64,000 nt of DNA. Source: Mesonia aquimarina. Lineage in GTDB: Bacteria; Bacteroidota; Bacteroidia; Flavobacteriales; Flavobacteriaceae. Location: positions 248,001-312,000 of the forward strand of contig NZ_RCNV01000003.1 in NCBI RefSeq assembly GCF_003667275.1, given 5' to 3'. Below, in pieces: positions 27,837 through 37,533 of the stretch. Position numbers and translations under genes: made by a program. Each line of letters starts with the position of its first letter. Position 1 is the first letter of the stretch. The notes under the pieces were generated by a model that had not been told where the DNA came from, searched no databases, and was given only the letters and a program-made list of their open reading frames with translations.

Positions 27837-29231
27837 ATGCATTTAAGTCAAAACGAAGAACACAATTTCTCTCTTACGAAATTTGAGTCGATGCTCAAGA
27901 CAAATGATATTTTGTTTTTTGATTCAAACGAATTTGAAGTAATTATTTATCATTATTTAGAGAACGGAAAGTTTGCACTCGCCAAAAAGGCCGTTAAATT
28001 AGGATTAGAACAACATCCTAACAATACGATTTTACAGCTTTATAAGGTTGAGATTCTAATTTTTGAAGACAAGCTTAAAGAAGCTGATACTATCCTAAAT
28101 AACTTACACGATTTAGAACCTTCTAACGAAGAAATTTATATACAAAAAGCCAATATTTTTTCTAAACGTGATGCGCATCAACAAGCCATAGAAATGCTTG
28201 AATGTGCTTTAGAGATTTCTGCAGATGAAGTAGAAGTACATGCACTTATTGCCATGGAATATATGTTTTTGGAAGATTACGAAAACGCCAAATTAAATTT
28301 CATGAAGTGCCTAGAGTTAGACAATCAAGATTATGCAGCTTTGTATAATATTATTTATTGTTTTGACTTTTTGGAACAGCAACGACAAGCCATCGATTAT
28401 TTGAATATGTTTTTAGATAAAAACCCCTATTCTGAAGTGGCTTGGCATCAAGTAGGAAAACAATATTTTGATTTAAAAGATTATGAACGGGCACTAGCAG
28501 CATTTGACTTTGCGGTAATTTCTGACGATACTTTTATAGGAGCTTATATGGAAAAAGGTAAAGTTTTAGAAAAAATGAAACGCTTTACCGAAGCCATTGA
28601 AAATTACCATATCACCTTAAAGCTAGACGATCCTACTGCCTTTGCTTATTTACGCATCGGAAAATGTTATGAAAAATTAAAACAATCAGATTTAGCCTTA
28701 CAATATTTTTCTAAAGCCGTTAATGAAGATCCATTATTAGACAAAGCTTGGCTAGCCATAACCGATTTTCATTTAAAAAAATTAGACTATCAAAAGTCAT
28801 TATACTACATTAAAAAAGCAATTGCTATTGATGAAGAAAATGTGTTGTACTGGAAAAAATATGCCACTATAAATAATCGCCTTAACTTTTATGAAGAAGC
28901 TGAAAAGGGCTATAAAAAAAGTTTAGAACTTGGTAATTATGAATTAGAAACTTGGATAACCCGCTGTGATTTACTTATTAATTTAGGAGAGTACGAAACG
29001 GCAATAAATGTACTTTACCAAGCTATGGAGTTTTATCCAGATACTGCAGAAATAGAGTTTCGTTTAGCAGGGTTGTATTTTTTAAACAACCAAGGAGAAC
29101 GAGGTTATTTTCACCTAAAAAATGCTCTAGAGTTAGACGCCGAATATTCCATTGTTATTGAAGAATTATTCCCATTAATTTTTAGAAGAAACAGCGTAAA
29201 GAAAATGATTGATGATTATCAAAATAAATAA
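27837..29231 (+). CDS. Tetratricopeptide-repeat protein
   Basis: A 464-residue cytoplasmic protein composed almost wholly of TPR helix pairs (for example ALFALIAMEYMFLEDYENAK-type, AWHQVGKQYFDLKDYERALA, AYMEKGKVLEKMKRFTEAIE, AYLRIGKCYEKLKQSDLALQ), roughly ten repeats from about residue 40 to 450. TPRs bind peptides and build complexes; no catalytic domain or signal peptide is present. A partner cannot be named. It precedes the DUF368 genes by 75 bp. Confidence 0.9.
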   Translation: MHLSQNEEHNFSLTKFESMLKTNDILFFDSNEFEVIIYHYLENGKFALAKKAVKLGLEQHPNNTILQLYKVEILIFEDKLKEADTILNNLHDLEPSNEEIYIQKANIFSKRDAHQQAIEMLECALEISADEVEVHALIAMEYMFLEDYENAKLNFMKCLELDNQDYAALYNIIYCFDFLEQQRQAIDYLNMFLDKNPYSEVAWHQVGKQYFDLKDYERALAAFDFAVISDDTFIGAYMEKGKVLEKMKRFTEAIENYHITLKLDDPTAFAYLRIGKCYEKLKQSDLALQYFSKAVNEDPLLDKAWLAITDFHLKKLDYQKSLYYIKKAIAIDEENVLYWKKYATINNRLNFYEEAEKGYKKSLELGNYELETWITRCDLLINLGEYETAINVLYQAMEFYPDTAEIEFRLAGLYFLNNQGERGYFHLKNALELDAEYSIVIEELFPLIFRRNSVKKMIDDYQNK

Positions 29232-29306
29232 ATTGATTAATTTATGTCAATCAAAAAATTATCAACTATATAGAATTTAGTATTTTTATGGCTTCATAAA
29301 AATTCT

Positions 29307-30320
29307 ATGCAAAAAAGAAGTTTTAAAGAGTATTTAGTGATAAGCCTTAAAGGAGTCGCTATGGGAGCTGCAGATGCTGTTCCCGGAGTTTCCGGCGGAA
29401 CGATCGCATTTATTTCAGGTATCTACGAAGAACTAATTACCACAATTAGTAATATAGATTTTGGTTTACTTAAGACTATCAAAACAGAAGGTTTTGCTTC
29501 TTTTTGGAAAAAACTCAACGGTAATTTTATTCTAGCATTACTTTGCGGTATTATCTTGAGTTTTGTTTCATTCATGCAATTAGCTAAATATTTAATTGAA
29601 CATGAACCTGTTTTAATTTGGTCTTTTTTCTTTGGTCTAATCGTGGCCAGCATCTATTTTATAGGTAAACAAATTGATTCCTGGAATCCGAAAGTTATAA
29701 TTTCTCTAATTCTCGGCGCTGGCACAGCTTTTTACATCTCTACTTTGCCTCCGCTTTCCAGTAATTCAGGAGCTTTCTTTTTATTTATCGCTGGAGCAAT
29801 TGCTATTTGTGCAATGATTTTACCAGGAATTTCAGGTTCTTTTATTCTTCTTATTTTAGGAGCCTACAAAACCTTAAGCGATGCTATACACGATTTAGAT
29901 TTAAAAAAAATTGCATTATTTACAGGAGGTGCCATTATTGGTTTATTAAGTTTTAGTAGAATACTAAAGTGGCTTTTTAAACATTATCATAATTGTACAT
30001 TGGCTGTTCTTACCGGTTTTATCTTTGGTTCCTTAAATAAAGTTTGGCCCTGGAAAATTACCACAAAAGTGTGGGATAGAGAATTAGGAAAAGAAATTGA
30101 TTTTTCAGATATTTCAAACGTGGGAACACTCAGTATCCATCAACAACAATCACAAGATTTTGAAACGCTAAAATTAATATCAGAGAAAAGTGTATTTCCC
30201 TCAAGTTATTCAAGCCTTAATCAAGGAATAGATGCTCAAGTTATATGGGCCATTTGTCTAATGATTATTGGCTTTTTAACCATTTTTTTATTGGAGAAAT
30301 TAGGTAACACAAAAGATTAA
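29307..30320 (+). CDS. DUF368 (PopT-type) membrane protein, first of two
   Basis: A 337-residue polytopic protein with the DUF368 signature GAADAVPGVSGGTIAFISG near residues 20-38 and a second inverted-like ILPGISGSFILLILGAY near 171-187, giving the two-repeat transporter plan. About eight membrane segments. DUF368 proteins (PopT) have been shown to translocate undecaprenyl phosphate in other bacteria, recycling the carrier used for cell-wall and capsule assembly; that function is inferred here. The stop codon overlaps the start of the next gene by 1 bp. Confidence 0.85.
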   Translation: MQKRSFKEYLVISLKGVAMGAADAVPGVSGGTIAFISGIYEELITTISNIDFGLLKTIKTEGFASFWKKLNGNFILALLCGIILSFVSFMQLAKYLIEHEPVLIWSFFFGLIVASIYFIGKQIDSWNPKVIISLILGAGTAFYISTLPPLSSNSGAFFLFIAGAIAICAMILPGISGSFILLILGAYKTLSDAIHDLDLKKIALFTGGAIIGLLSFSRILKWLFKHYHNCTLAVLTGFIFGSLNKVWPWKITTKVWDRELGKEIDFSDISNVGTLSIHQQQSQDFETLKLISEKSVFPSSYSSLNQGIDAQVIWAICLMIIGFLTIFLLEKLGNTKD

Positions 30321-31339
30321 TGCAACGAACACGTACGTTTAAAGATAAATTTTTTCTGGTTCTAAAGGGTTTAGCTATGGGTGCGGCCAATAAAGTTCCT
30401 GGAGTATCTGGTGGTGTGGTTGCATTTGTAGTGGGTTTTTATGAAGAGTTTATTTATTCACTACAAAAGATTAACGGAAAAGCTTTTTTTTTACTTTTAA
30501 AAGGTAGATGTAAAGCCTTTTATCAATACATTAATGGAAAATTTCTAGGCCTACTTACCTTAGGAATGGTAATAAGTTACTTTAGTGTTTCTAAAATTTT
30601 AGATTACTTAATCGATTACTTTGAACTCTATGTTTGGGCCACATTTTTCGGAATGATCATCGGTTCAATTTACTATATCGGAAAAGATTTTAACCTGAAA
30701 TCATTAAAAAACCTTCTCTTTATTGGGGTTGGAATTCTAGCAGGAGTTGCTATAAGTTTATTAGAGCCGGCTACCGAAAATGACAACCTTTGGTTTGTGT
30801 TTTTTTGCGGAATTATTGGGGTTTCCGGGATGACTTTACCAGGACTTTCAGGCTCATTCATCTTAATTTTAATAGGAAATTATGTACTCCTTTTAGTCGA
30901 TTCTGTTAACGCTCTTTTTGATACGCTGACCGATCTTGCTAAACTAGATTTTTCATTTATAGAAAACCCGGAACGCATTCGCTTATTAAAAGTTTTAACT
31001 TCATTTACTGCTGGTTCTGTGGTAGGTTTGGTTACCTTATCTCATTTACTCGGTTTTGTATTAAAACATTATAAAGACATTACTTACGCAGTCATCATAG
31101 GGTTTATTACCGGTTCTTTAGGAGTTGTTTGGCCTTGGAAAGAAAAAATATTCAAAACAAATGCTACCGGAGAAGTTTTAAAAGATCGTAACGGAAATGC
31201 CATTTTAGATAATTACGATCGTTATATGCCAGATTTTTCAGATTCCAGTACTTGGATTGCCTTGTTCTTTATTATAATCGGTATATTCGTTGTGGTTGGT
31301 TTAGAACGTTATGGAAATAAAAACAAGAATAACGCATGA
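30320..31339 (+). CDS. DUF368 (PopT-type) membrane protein, second of two
   Basis: A 339-residue paralogue of the preceding gene, with GAANKVPGVSGGVVAFVVG near 21-39 and MTLPGLSGSFILILIGNY near 171-188, and VWPWKEK in the same place as VWPWKIT in the neighbour. Overlaps of 1 bp upstream and 4 bp downstream with aroE suggest one tightly coupled transcript. The N and V substitutions in the first signature block are the clearest differences, so the two copies may differ in lipid or ion preference. PopT function is inferred. Confidence 0.85.
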   Translation: MQRTRTFKDKFFLVLKGLAMGAANKVPGVSGGVVAFVVGFYEEFIYSLQKINGKAFFLLLKGRCKAFYQYINGKFLGLLTLGMVISYFSVSKILDYLIDYFELYVWATFFGMIIGSIYYIGKDFNLKSLKNLLFIGVGILAGVAISLLEPATENDNLWFVFFCGIIGVSGMTLPGLSGSFILILIGNYVLLLVDSVNALFDTLTDLAKLDFSFIENPERIRLLKVLTSFTAGSVVGLVTLSHLLGFVLKHYKDITYAVIIGFITGSLGVVWPWKEKIFKTNATGEVLKDRNGNAILDNYDRYMPDFSDSSTWIALFFIIIGIFVVVGLERYGNKNKNNA

Positions 31340-32064
31340 GAAACTTTGGGCTCATTGGAAAAAACATAGCATATTCCTTTTCAAAAAATTACTTCGAACA
31401 AAAATTTGCAGTTGAAAATATTGATGCCAACTATCAAAATTTTGATCTTGACCAAATTGATGATATCAAAAAAATCATTTTAAATCAAAAATTGAACGGG
31501 GTAAATATTACCATTCCATATAAAGAAAAAATTCTTGCACACTTAGACTCTATTGATGAGGAAGCTTTTAAAATTGGAGCTGTCAATACAGTAAAAGTTG
31601 TAGGGCAAAAATTACTAGGCTATAATACCGATTGTTTAGGATTTATGAAATCACTTTTCCCACTACTGGAAAAACAACATCAAAATGCCTTAGTCTTGGG
31701 AACCGGCGGGGCTGCAAAAGCCGTGACTCACGCTTTAAATTCATTAGGGATTGATTATAAAAGTGTTTCTAGACAACCCAAAGAATATCAATTTTCTTAT
31801 GAAGAAATTAATGAAGAAATTTTGCACGATCATCCACTAATTATAAATTGTACTCCTTTGGGCACCGCACCAAATATAGATGATGCACCACCAATTCCTT
31901 ATCAATATTTAAATCAGCAACATTTATTGTATGACCTGGTTTATAATCCACCCCTAACTACATTTCTAGCTAACGGCAAAAAACAAGGATGCAAACTCTC
32001 TAACGGACATAAAATGTTAGAATATCAAGCAGAACAAGCCTGGAAAATTTGGAATAACCACTAA
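31336..32064 (+). CDS. aroE: Shikimate dehydrogenase
   Basis: AroE reduces 3-dehydroshikimate to shikimate with NADPH. The 242-residue protein has the substrate motifs SFSKNYFEQKF, GVNITIPYKEKI (catalytic lysine in the NVTxPxK position), NTDCLGFM, and the cofactor loop VLGTGGAAKAV. NGHKMLEYQAEQAWKIW closes the substrate site. It overlaps the second DUF368 gene by 4 bp, a genome-typical compact arrangement rather than a pathway link. aroK is near 41.4 kb. Confidence 0.95.
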   Translation: MRNFGLIGKNIAYSFSKNYFEQKFAVENIDANYQNFDLDQIDDIKKIILNQKLNGVNITIPYKEKILAHLDSIDEEAFKIGAVNTVKVVGQKLLGYNTDCLGFMKSLFPLLEKQHQNALVLGTGGAAKAVTHALNSLGIDYKSVSRQPKEYQFSYEEINEEILHDHPLIINCTPLGTAPNIDDAPPIPYQYLNQQHLLYDLVYNPPLTTFLANGKKQGCKLSNGHKMLEYQAEQAWKIWNNH

Positions 32065-32155
32065 ATCATCAAGCTTTTTTAGTTTTTTTTGCAGAGTATT
32101 CCGGGAGTTACTATCTTTCAAGTCTATAAATCATTGAACCTAAACATTGAAAGAT

Positions 32156-34201
32156 ATGTCTGAAAAGGAAAACAATCCGCAAAACGAAGAAAATCACAAA
32201 CCTGCAGAAGAGCAAAATACTTCTTCTACCGAACAGCAACCACCAAAAGAAGAATCGTCTACCAAAGAAGATTTACCTAAAAATACAGAAGATGCTGTTG
32301 TTAAAGAAGTAGCTTCAAAAGAAGGAGAAAAGTCGAAAGAGGTATCCGAAAGAGAAGACAAGCAACTTCCTGAAGAAGATTTAGTTGAAGACAATTCTGA
32401 AGCGAAAGAAAAAAACGCACAAGAAGAGTTAGATGATTCTATTGCAGAGGATAGTGAAGACGAAGAAAATGTAAAGCGGCATGAAATAGAAATGAAGGAT
32501 TACCACGCCATGGAAATGAGCGAATTGGTAAAAGAGCTTTCAAGGTTGGTTAAAAATGAAAAAATTCAGGCGATACGTGATCACGTTCAGGAAATAAAAA
32601 CAGAATTTGACGCTAAGTTTGAAGAAGAAATGGAGCAGAAAAAAGAAGATTTTCTGGAAGAAGGCGGCAATATAATCGATTTCCACTATTCTACTCCACA
32701 AAAAAAAGAATTCAACTCTAATTATTTTGAATATAAAGAAAAGCGAAATAATTACTACCAAAAACTTAAGCAAAATTTAAATGAAAATTTAAAACAACGC
32801 TTAGGAATTATTGAAGAATTGAAAGGTATGATTGGTGTCGGTGCCGACATGAATAGCAACTTTCAACAATTTAAAGAATTACAAGATCGTTGGAAAAAAG
32901 CCGGTCCTGTACCGCGTGATCAATACAATGACCTGTGGCGAACCTATCATCATCACGTAGAACATTTTTATGACTTTTTGCACCTAGACCGCGAGTTTAG
33001 AGACATGGACTTTAAACACAATTTAGAGCAAAAACTAAAAATGATTGCACGTGCCGAAGAATTAGCACAAGAAAAAGACATTAATCGGGCTTTTAGAGAA
33101 CTGCAAATGCTTCATAAAATGTGGAAAGAAGATGTAGGTCCGGTTGCTAAAGACTATCGTGAAGATATCTGGGAAAGGTTTAGTGAAGCAACACGAAAAA
33201 TTCATGAAAACAGGCAAGCCCATTTTGCAGAATTAGATAAGGATAAAGAAAAAAATCTAGAAGTAAAGCAAGAAATAATTCAGCATATCAAAGAAATTGC
33301 TGACAAAGAAATTGCTTCTCACAATAAGGCACAACAAGCCATCAAAGAAATTGAAAAATTACGTGAATCATTTTTTAAAGCTGGAAAAGTACCTAGAAAT
33401 GTAAACGAAAAAACTTGGTCGAGTTTTAAAGAAAATGTGCGGAAATTTAATCGTAAGAAAAATGCTTTTTATAAAGACCTAAAAAAGGAACAATACGACA
33501 ATTTAGAAGAAAAACTTAAACTTATTGAAATTGCCGAAAACCATCAAGATAGTGATGATTTTAAAGAAGTAACGCCTATCATGAAAAAGATTCAGAACGA
33601 TTGGAAAAAAATAGGTCACGTTCCTAGAAAAGATAGTGATAAAGTTTGGAAGCGCTTTAAAAAAGCCTGCAACCATTATTTTGATAAAATGCATGAATCA
33701 CGCAAAGAAGAAAATAAAGAAGAGCACGAAGCCTTTGAGCATAAAAAACAATTGCTTGATGATACAAAAGCTATAGAGCTTTCTGGTAATCACGAAGAAG
33801 ACCTAAATACGATAAAAGCACAAATTGCAAAGTGGAAAGATTTAGGACGTGTTCCTTACAATAAACGCTATATTGAAGGGAAATTTAATAAAGCCTTAGA
33901 TCAACTTTTCGGGCAATTAGATGTTGATAAAAAGCAAGCCGAAATGATGAAATACGAAAACCGTATTCAAGCATTAGATCAGGCTGATGATAACCGAAAA
34001 ATTGAAAAAGAAGCCTTTTTCCTTCGCAAGAAAATTGATGAAACTAAAGCTGAAATAAATCAGTTGGAAAACAATATGCAGTTCTTCTCTAATGCTGATG
34101 AAAGCAATCCATTAGTAAAAGAAGTACTTAATAATATCGAAAAACATAAACAGCAACTAGAAACTTGGAAAGCAAAATTAAAGAAAGTAAGATCCTTATA
34201 A
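32156..34201 (+). CDS. DUF349 repeat protein
   Basis: A 682-residue acidic, helical protein. The first ~110 residues are a glutamate/serine-rich disordered segment (no signal peptide). Then come about six repeats of the DUF349 type with recurring W-K-x-x-G-x-V-P-R motifs, for example DRWKKAGPVPRDQYNDLWRT, KMWKEDVGPVAKDYREDIWE, and NDWKKIGHVPRKDSDKVW, plus coiled-coil stretches. The repeat is of unknown function. The ATG at 32156 is used in preference to a TTG three codons upstream. Confidence 0.85.
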   Translation: MSEKENNPQNEENHKPAEEQNTSSTEQQPPKEESSTKEDLPKNTEDAVVKEVASKEGEKSKEVSEREDKQLPEEDLVEDNSEAKEKNAQEELDDSIAEDSEDEENVKRHEIEMKDYHAMEMSELVKELSRLVKNEKIQAIRDHVQEIKTEFDAKFEEEMEQKKEDFLEEGGNIIDFHYSTPQKKEFNSNYFEYKEKRNNYYQKLKQNLNENLKQRLGIIEELKGMIGVGADMNSNFQQFKELQDRWKKAGPVPRDQYNDLWRTYHHHVEHFYDFLHLDREFRDMDFKHNLEQKLKMIARAEELAQEKDINRAFRELQMLHKMWKEDVGPVAKDYREDIWERFSEATRKIHENRQAHFAELDKDKEKNLEVKQEIIQHIKEIADKEIASHNKAQQAIKEIEKLRESFFKAGKVPRNVNEKTWSSFKENVRKFNRKKNAFYKDLKKEQYDNLEEKLKLIEIAENHQDSDDFKEVTPIMKKIQNDWKKIGHVPRKDSDKVWKRFKKACNHYFDKMHESRKEENKEEHEAFEHKKQLLDDTKAIELSGNHEEDLNTIKAQIAKWKDLGRVPYNKRYIEGKFNKALDQLFGQLDVDKKQAEMMKYENRIQALDQADDNRKIEKEAFFLRKKIDETKAEINQLENNMQFFSNADESNPLVKEVLNNIEKHKQQLETWKAKLKKVRSL

Positions 34202-34236
34202 GTTAATTTTATAATTCACCCTTAATAACTTTTTAA

Positions 34237-35118
34237 ATGGCATCAGGAATTTTTGCAATCTTAGATGATATTGCTGCTTTAATGGACGATGTGGCTGCGA
34301 TGAGCAAAGTAGCCGCAAAAAAAACAGCTGGTATTTTAGGAGACGATTTAGCTGTAAATGCAGAAAAAGCGTCCGGCTTTGTATCGTCTCGTGAAATACC
34401 GGTATTGTGGGCAATTACTAAAGGCTCTTTGCTAAACAAAATCATTATTTTACCAATTGCATTTTTACTGAGTGCTTTTTTGCCCATTGCTATAACCATC
34501 ATTTTATTACTTGGTGGATGTTATTTAGGCTTTGAGGGAGCCGAAAAAATATTTCATTATTTTGTACCAGACCACAGTAATTCTAAAAAAGAGGAGCTCA
34601 AAAAGGTAGAAACAAAAGAAGAAATTTTAGCTATAGAAAAAGAACGCGTAAAATCTGCAATTGTTACCGATTTTATTTTATCAGTAGAAATTGTAATCAT
34701 TACTTTAGGAACGGTAGTGGGCGAACCGATTCTAGAACAAATTCTTGTTGTTAGCGCCATTGCAATTTTAGCCACAATTGGCGTGTACGGAATAGTTGCT
34801 CTAATTGTTAGAATGGATGAAGCCGGTTATTATTTAATTGAAAATAGCAACCGAAAAACTGGTTTTAAGTTTAATTTAGGAAACTTTTTAGTTGCCGCTC
34901 TTCCCAAAGTAATTAAAGGCTTAACCTTTATTGGGACAATTGCTCTTATGCTCGTTTCAGGAGGAATTTTCGTCCATAATATCGACTTTATTCATCATTT
35001 AATTCCGGAAGCTATTCCTTCTATTTTAGCTGAATTTATTGTCGGACTTATTTTTGGTTTCGCTTGTTTATTAGTAGTCAAGCTTTTTATAAAAATTAAA
35101 AACAGTATTACGAAATAG
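34237..35118 (+). CDS. DUF808 (YedI-like) inner-membrane protein
   Basis: A 293-residue protein of the DUF808 family. The N-terminal MASGIFAILDDIAALMDDVA and KVAAKKTAGILGDDLAVNAE are the family hallmark. It has about six membrane segments including ILPIAFLLSAFLPIAITIIL. E. coli YedI is the usual reference; no biochemical function is established. It stands alone after the DUF349 gene. Confidence 0.9.
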   Translation: MASGIFAILDDIAALMDDVAAMSKVAAKKTAGILGDDLAVNAEKASGFVSSREIPVLWAITKGSLLNKIIILPIAFLLSAFLPIAITIILLLGGCYLGFEGAEKIFHYFVPDHSNSKKEELKKVETKEEILAIEKERVKSAIVTDFILSVEIVIITLGTVVGEPILEQILVVSAIAILATIGVYGIVALIVRMDEAGYYLIENSNRKTGFKFNLGNFLVAALPKVIKGLTFIGTIALMLVSGGIFVHNIDFIHHLIPEAIPSILAEFIVGLIFGFACLLVVKLFIKIKNSITK

Positions 35119-35469
35119 TACTCCATTAATAATAAACTATTTTTCTAATTTTTTAGCAAGCTGATCGGCTATACTGCTAGTCCGCTCATATTTTAAAATA
35201 ATTGTTATCAGGTAAAGTTAATTCTAATAGCATTCATTTGTAGATTGTAAAACCTTATTTATTCTTCTATCAGCAGAAAAATTCGCAGGAATACAGAGAG
35301 AAGTTCATAAAAATTTGATAACCAAAATAGTTTAACAAGAAACGACCCTAGATTTCTCAAATGGGTTAAGTAGTACTCATAAGATAAAGCATCTATTGCT
35401 TTTTTAAATTGCTGTTATAAATATTTAGATATCTCATTTCAATAAAATCATTAAAAAAACTTCAAGAAA
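35119..35469. other. Intergenic stretch with no gene recognised
   Basis: About 350 bp of AT-rich DNA between the DUF808 stop and the rpsA terminator. I see no ORF of coding character, no tRNA and no clear promoter. Confidence 0.6.
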
Positions 35470-35503
35470 AAAACCCTTTCGATTACTTACTCGAAAGGGT
35501 TTT
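35470..35503 (-). terminator. Intrinsic terminator of rpsA
   Basis: A perfect 13-bp inverted repeat (35470-35482 with 35491-35503, 8-nt loop), with T-runs on the minus strand. It lies 27 bp past the rpsA stop. Confidence 0.88.
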
Positions 35504-35530
35504 ACTATAGTATAAAAAATAGTTAGAAAA

Positions 35531-37354
35531 TTATTTCCCTTCCATTCTATCTTTTAAAGCTTGTAAGTCTGCATTTGCATCTCCAAGTGTTGGCTTGTCT
35601 TCTTGTTTAGATTTCTTAGCCGCTTGCTTTACAATTTTAGCCTCTTCTTCTTTGTGAATAGACATATGAGAAGCAACCACTCGTTTAAATTCTTTATTGA
35701 ATTCAATGATTACAAATTCAGCCTCATCTCCTTTTCCTAACTTAGAACCATCTTCTTTTTCTAAGTGACGTGTTGGTACAAAAGCAGTGATATCTTCATT
35801 AAATTCAATCGTTGCTCCTTTATCTACCATCTCGTCAATTTTTGCAGTGTGCTTAGTTCCTACTGCAAACTCTTCTTCATACTTATCCCAAGGATTAGCT
35901 TCTGTTTGTTTGTGACCTAAGCTTAGTTTACGTCCTTCAACATCAAGTTCAAGTACTACAACTTCTAGCTCATCTCCAACATTACAGAATTCTGATGGAT
36001 GCTTAATTTTCTTCGTCCAAGAAAGGTCAGAAATATAAATTAATCCATCAATTCCCTCTTCTAATTCTACGAATACACCAAAGTTAGTAAAGTTACGCAC
36101 CACACCTTTGTGACGAGAACCAACTGGATATTTAGAAGTAATATCTGTCCAAGGATCTGGTGTTAATTGCTTAATACCAAGTGACATTTTACGCTCTTCT
36201 CTGTCTAATGTTAAGATTTGTGCTTCCACTTCATCTCCAACATTTACAAAATCTTGAGCTGAACGTAAGTGCGTACTCCAAGACATTTCAGAAACGTGAA
36301 TTAACCCTTCAACGCCTTCTGCTACTTCAATAAATGCACCGTAATCTGCAATTACAACAACTTTTCCTTTTACTTTATCTCCAACTTTTATGTCTTGATC
36401 TAAAGCTTCCCAAGGATGCTTGCTTAACTGCTTAAGACCTAATTGAATTCTTGTCTTAGCCTCATCGAAGTCTAAGATTACAACATTCAATTTCTGATCA
36501 AGCTCTACAATCTCGTTTGGATGGTTAATTCTTGACCAAGAAAGATCTGTAATGTGAATTAATCCGTCAACTCCACCAAGATCAACAAACACACCGTAAG
36601 AAGTAATATTCTTCACAGTACCTTCTAATACTTGACCTTTTTCTAATTGACCGATAATTTCTTTTTTCTGCTCTTCAATATCAGCTTCAATAAGTGCTTT
36701 ATGAGAAACCACAACGTTTTTGAATTCGTGGTTGATTTTCACCACTTTAAATTCCATTGTTTTTCCTACGTAAGCATCGTAATCTCTAATTGGCTTCACA
36801 TCAATTTGAGAACCTGGTAAGAACGCTTCAATTCCAAAAACATCTACAATCATACCACCTTTTGTACGGCATTTTACAAAACCGTTTACAATAGTTCCTT
36901 CTTCATGAGCTCTGTTTACGCGTTCCCAAGCTTTGATAACACGTGCTTTACGGTGAGATAATACTAATTGACCTGTTGCGTCTTCGCGTACATCAATTAA
37001 TACTTCAACTTTATCACCTTCTTTAAGATCTGGGTTGTAGCGAAATTCGTTTAACGAAACAACGCCTTCACTTTTTGCATTGATATCTATAATTGCATCA
37101 CGATCTGTAATGTTAATTACAGTTCCCTCTACAACTTCGTCATCTAATGTGTCTACAAAATTTTCTGCAACTAATTGCTCAAATTCTTCTAGCTTTTCAT
37201 CATCAATCGGGTCAATTCCTTCTTGGTAATTATGCCAGTTAAATTCTTTTAAAAATTTTTCAGGATTTTCTTGTTGTTTAGAAGGTGCCGGTTGAGAATC
37301 GGTTTTCATTCCTTCTACTTCCTGAATTTCAGTGTTTTTTGTGTCTTCAGCCAT
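35531..37354 (-). CDS. rpsA: 30S ribosomal protein S1
   Basis: S1 binds mRNA on the 30S subunit. The 607-residue protein has an acidic N-terminus, then about six S1 OB-fold repeats, recognised by G-x-V and SxGxFV-type cores such as GTVKNITSYGVFVDLGGVDG and KGVVRNFTNFGVFVELEEGI, each ending in a GLIHxS/DLSW motif. A lysine-rich tail with EEEAKIVKQAAKK closes it. In a lineage that hardly uses Shine-Dalgarno sequences, S1-type unstructured-mRNA binding is expected to matter. cmk is immediately upstream, as in many bacteria. Confidence 0.96.
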   Translation of the reverse strand: MAEDTKNTEIQEVEGMKTDSQPAPSKQQENPEKFLKEFNWHNYQEGIDPIDDEKLEEFEQLVAENFVDTLDDEVVEGTVINITDRDAIIDINAKSEGVVSLNEFRYNPDLKEGDKVEVLIDVREDATGQLVLSHRKARVIKAWERVNRAHEEGTIVNGFVKCRTKGGMIVDVFGIEAFLPGSQIDVKPIRDYDAYVGKTMEFKVVKINHEFKNVVVSHKALIEADIEEQKKEIIGQLEKGQVLEGTVKNITSYGVFVDLGGVDGLIHITDLSWSRINHPNEIVELDQKLNVVILDFDEAKTRIQLGLKQLSKHPWEALDQDIKVGDKVKGKVVVIADYGAFIEVAEGVEGLIHVSEMSWSTHLRSAQDFVNVGDEVEAQILTLDREERKMSLGIKQLTPDPWTDITSKYPVGSRHKGVVRNFTNFGVFVELEEGIDGLIYISDLSWTKKIKHPSEFCNVGDELEVVVLELDVEGRKLSLGHKQTEANPWDKYEEEFAVGTKHTAKIDEMVDKGATIEFNEDITAFVPTRHLEKEDGSKLGKGDEAEFVIIEFNKEFKRVVASHMSIHKEEEAKIVKQAAKKSKQEDKPTLGDANADLQALKDRMEGK

Positions 37355-37472
37355 TGCTGATATAAAAATTTGTATTCTATATTTCTTCGGAAAATTAAAC
37401 AGCTAAATATAGAAGCGTTTATAAAAAATAAGTTTTTCCCTTTCACTTTCCGAATTGCTGTGAAAAAGGAGT

Positions 37473-37503
37473 GCAAAAATACAACTTATTTTTTGATATT
37501 CAA
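37473..37503 (-). promoter_or_regulatory. rpsA promoter
   Basis: On the minus strand, TTG (37503-37501), a 20-bp spacer, then TATTTTTG (37480-37473) match the Bacteroidota -33/-7 pattern. Start would be near 37466, giving a leader of about 110 nt before the rpsA ATG. Confidence 0.65.
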
Positions 37504-37533
37504 ATCTTTAAAAGAATTCTATTCTAATAACTT

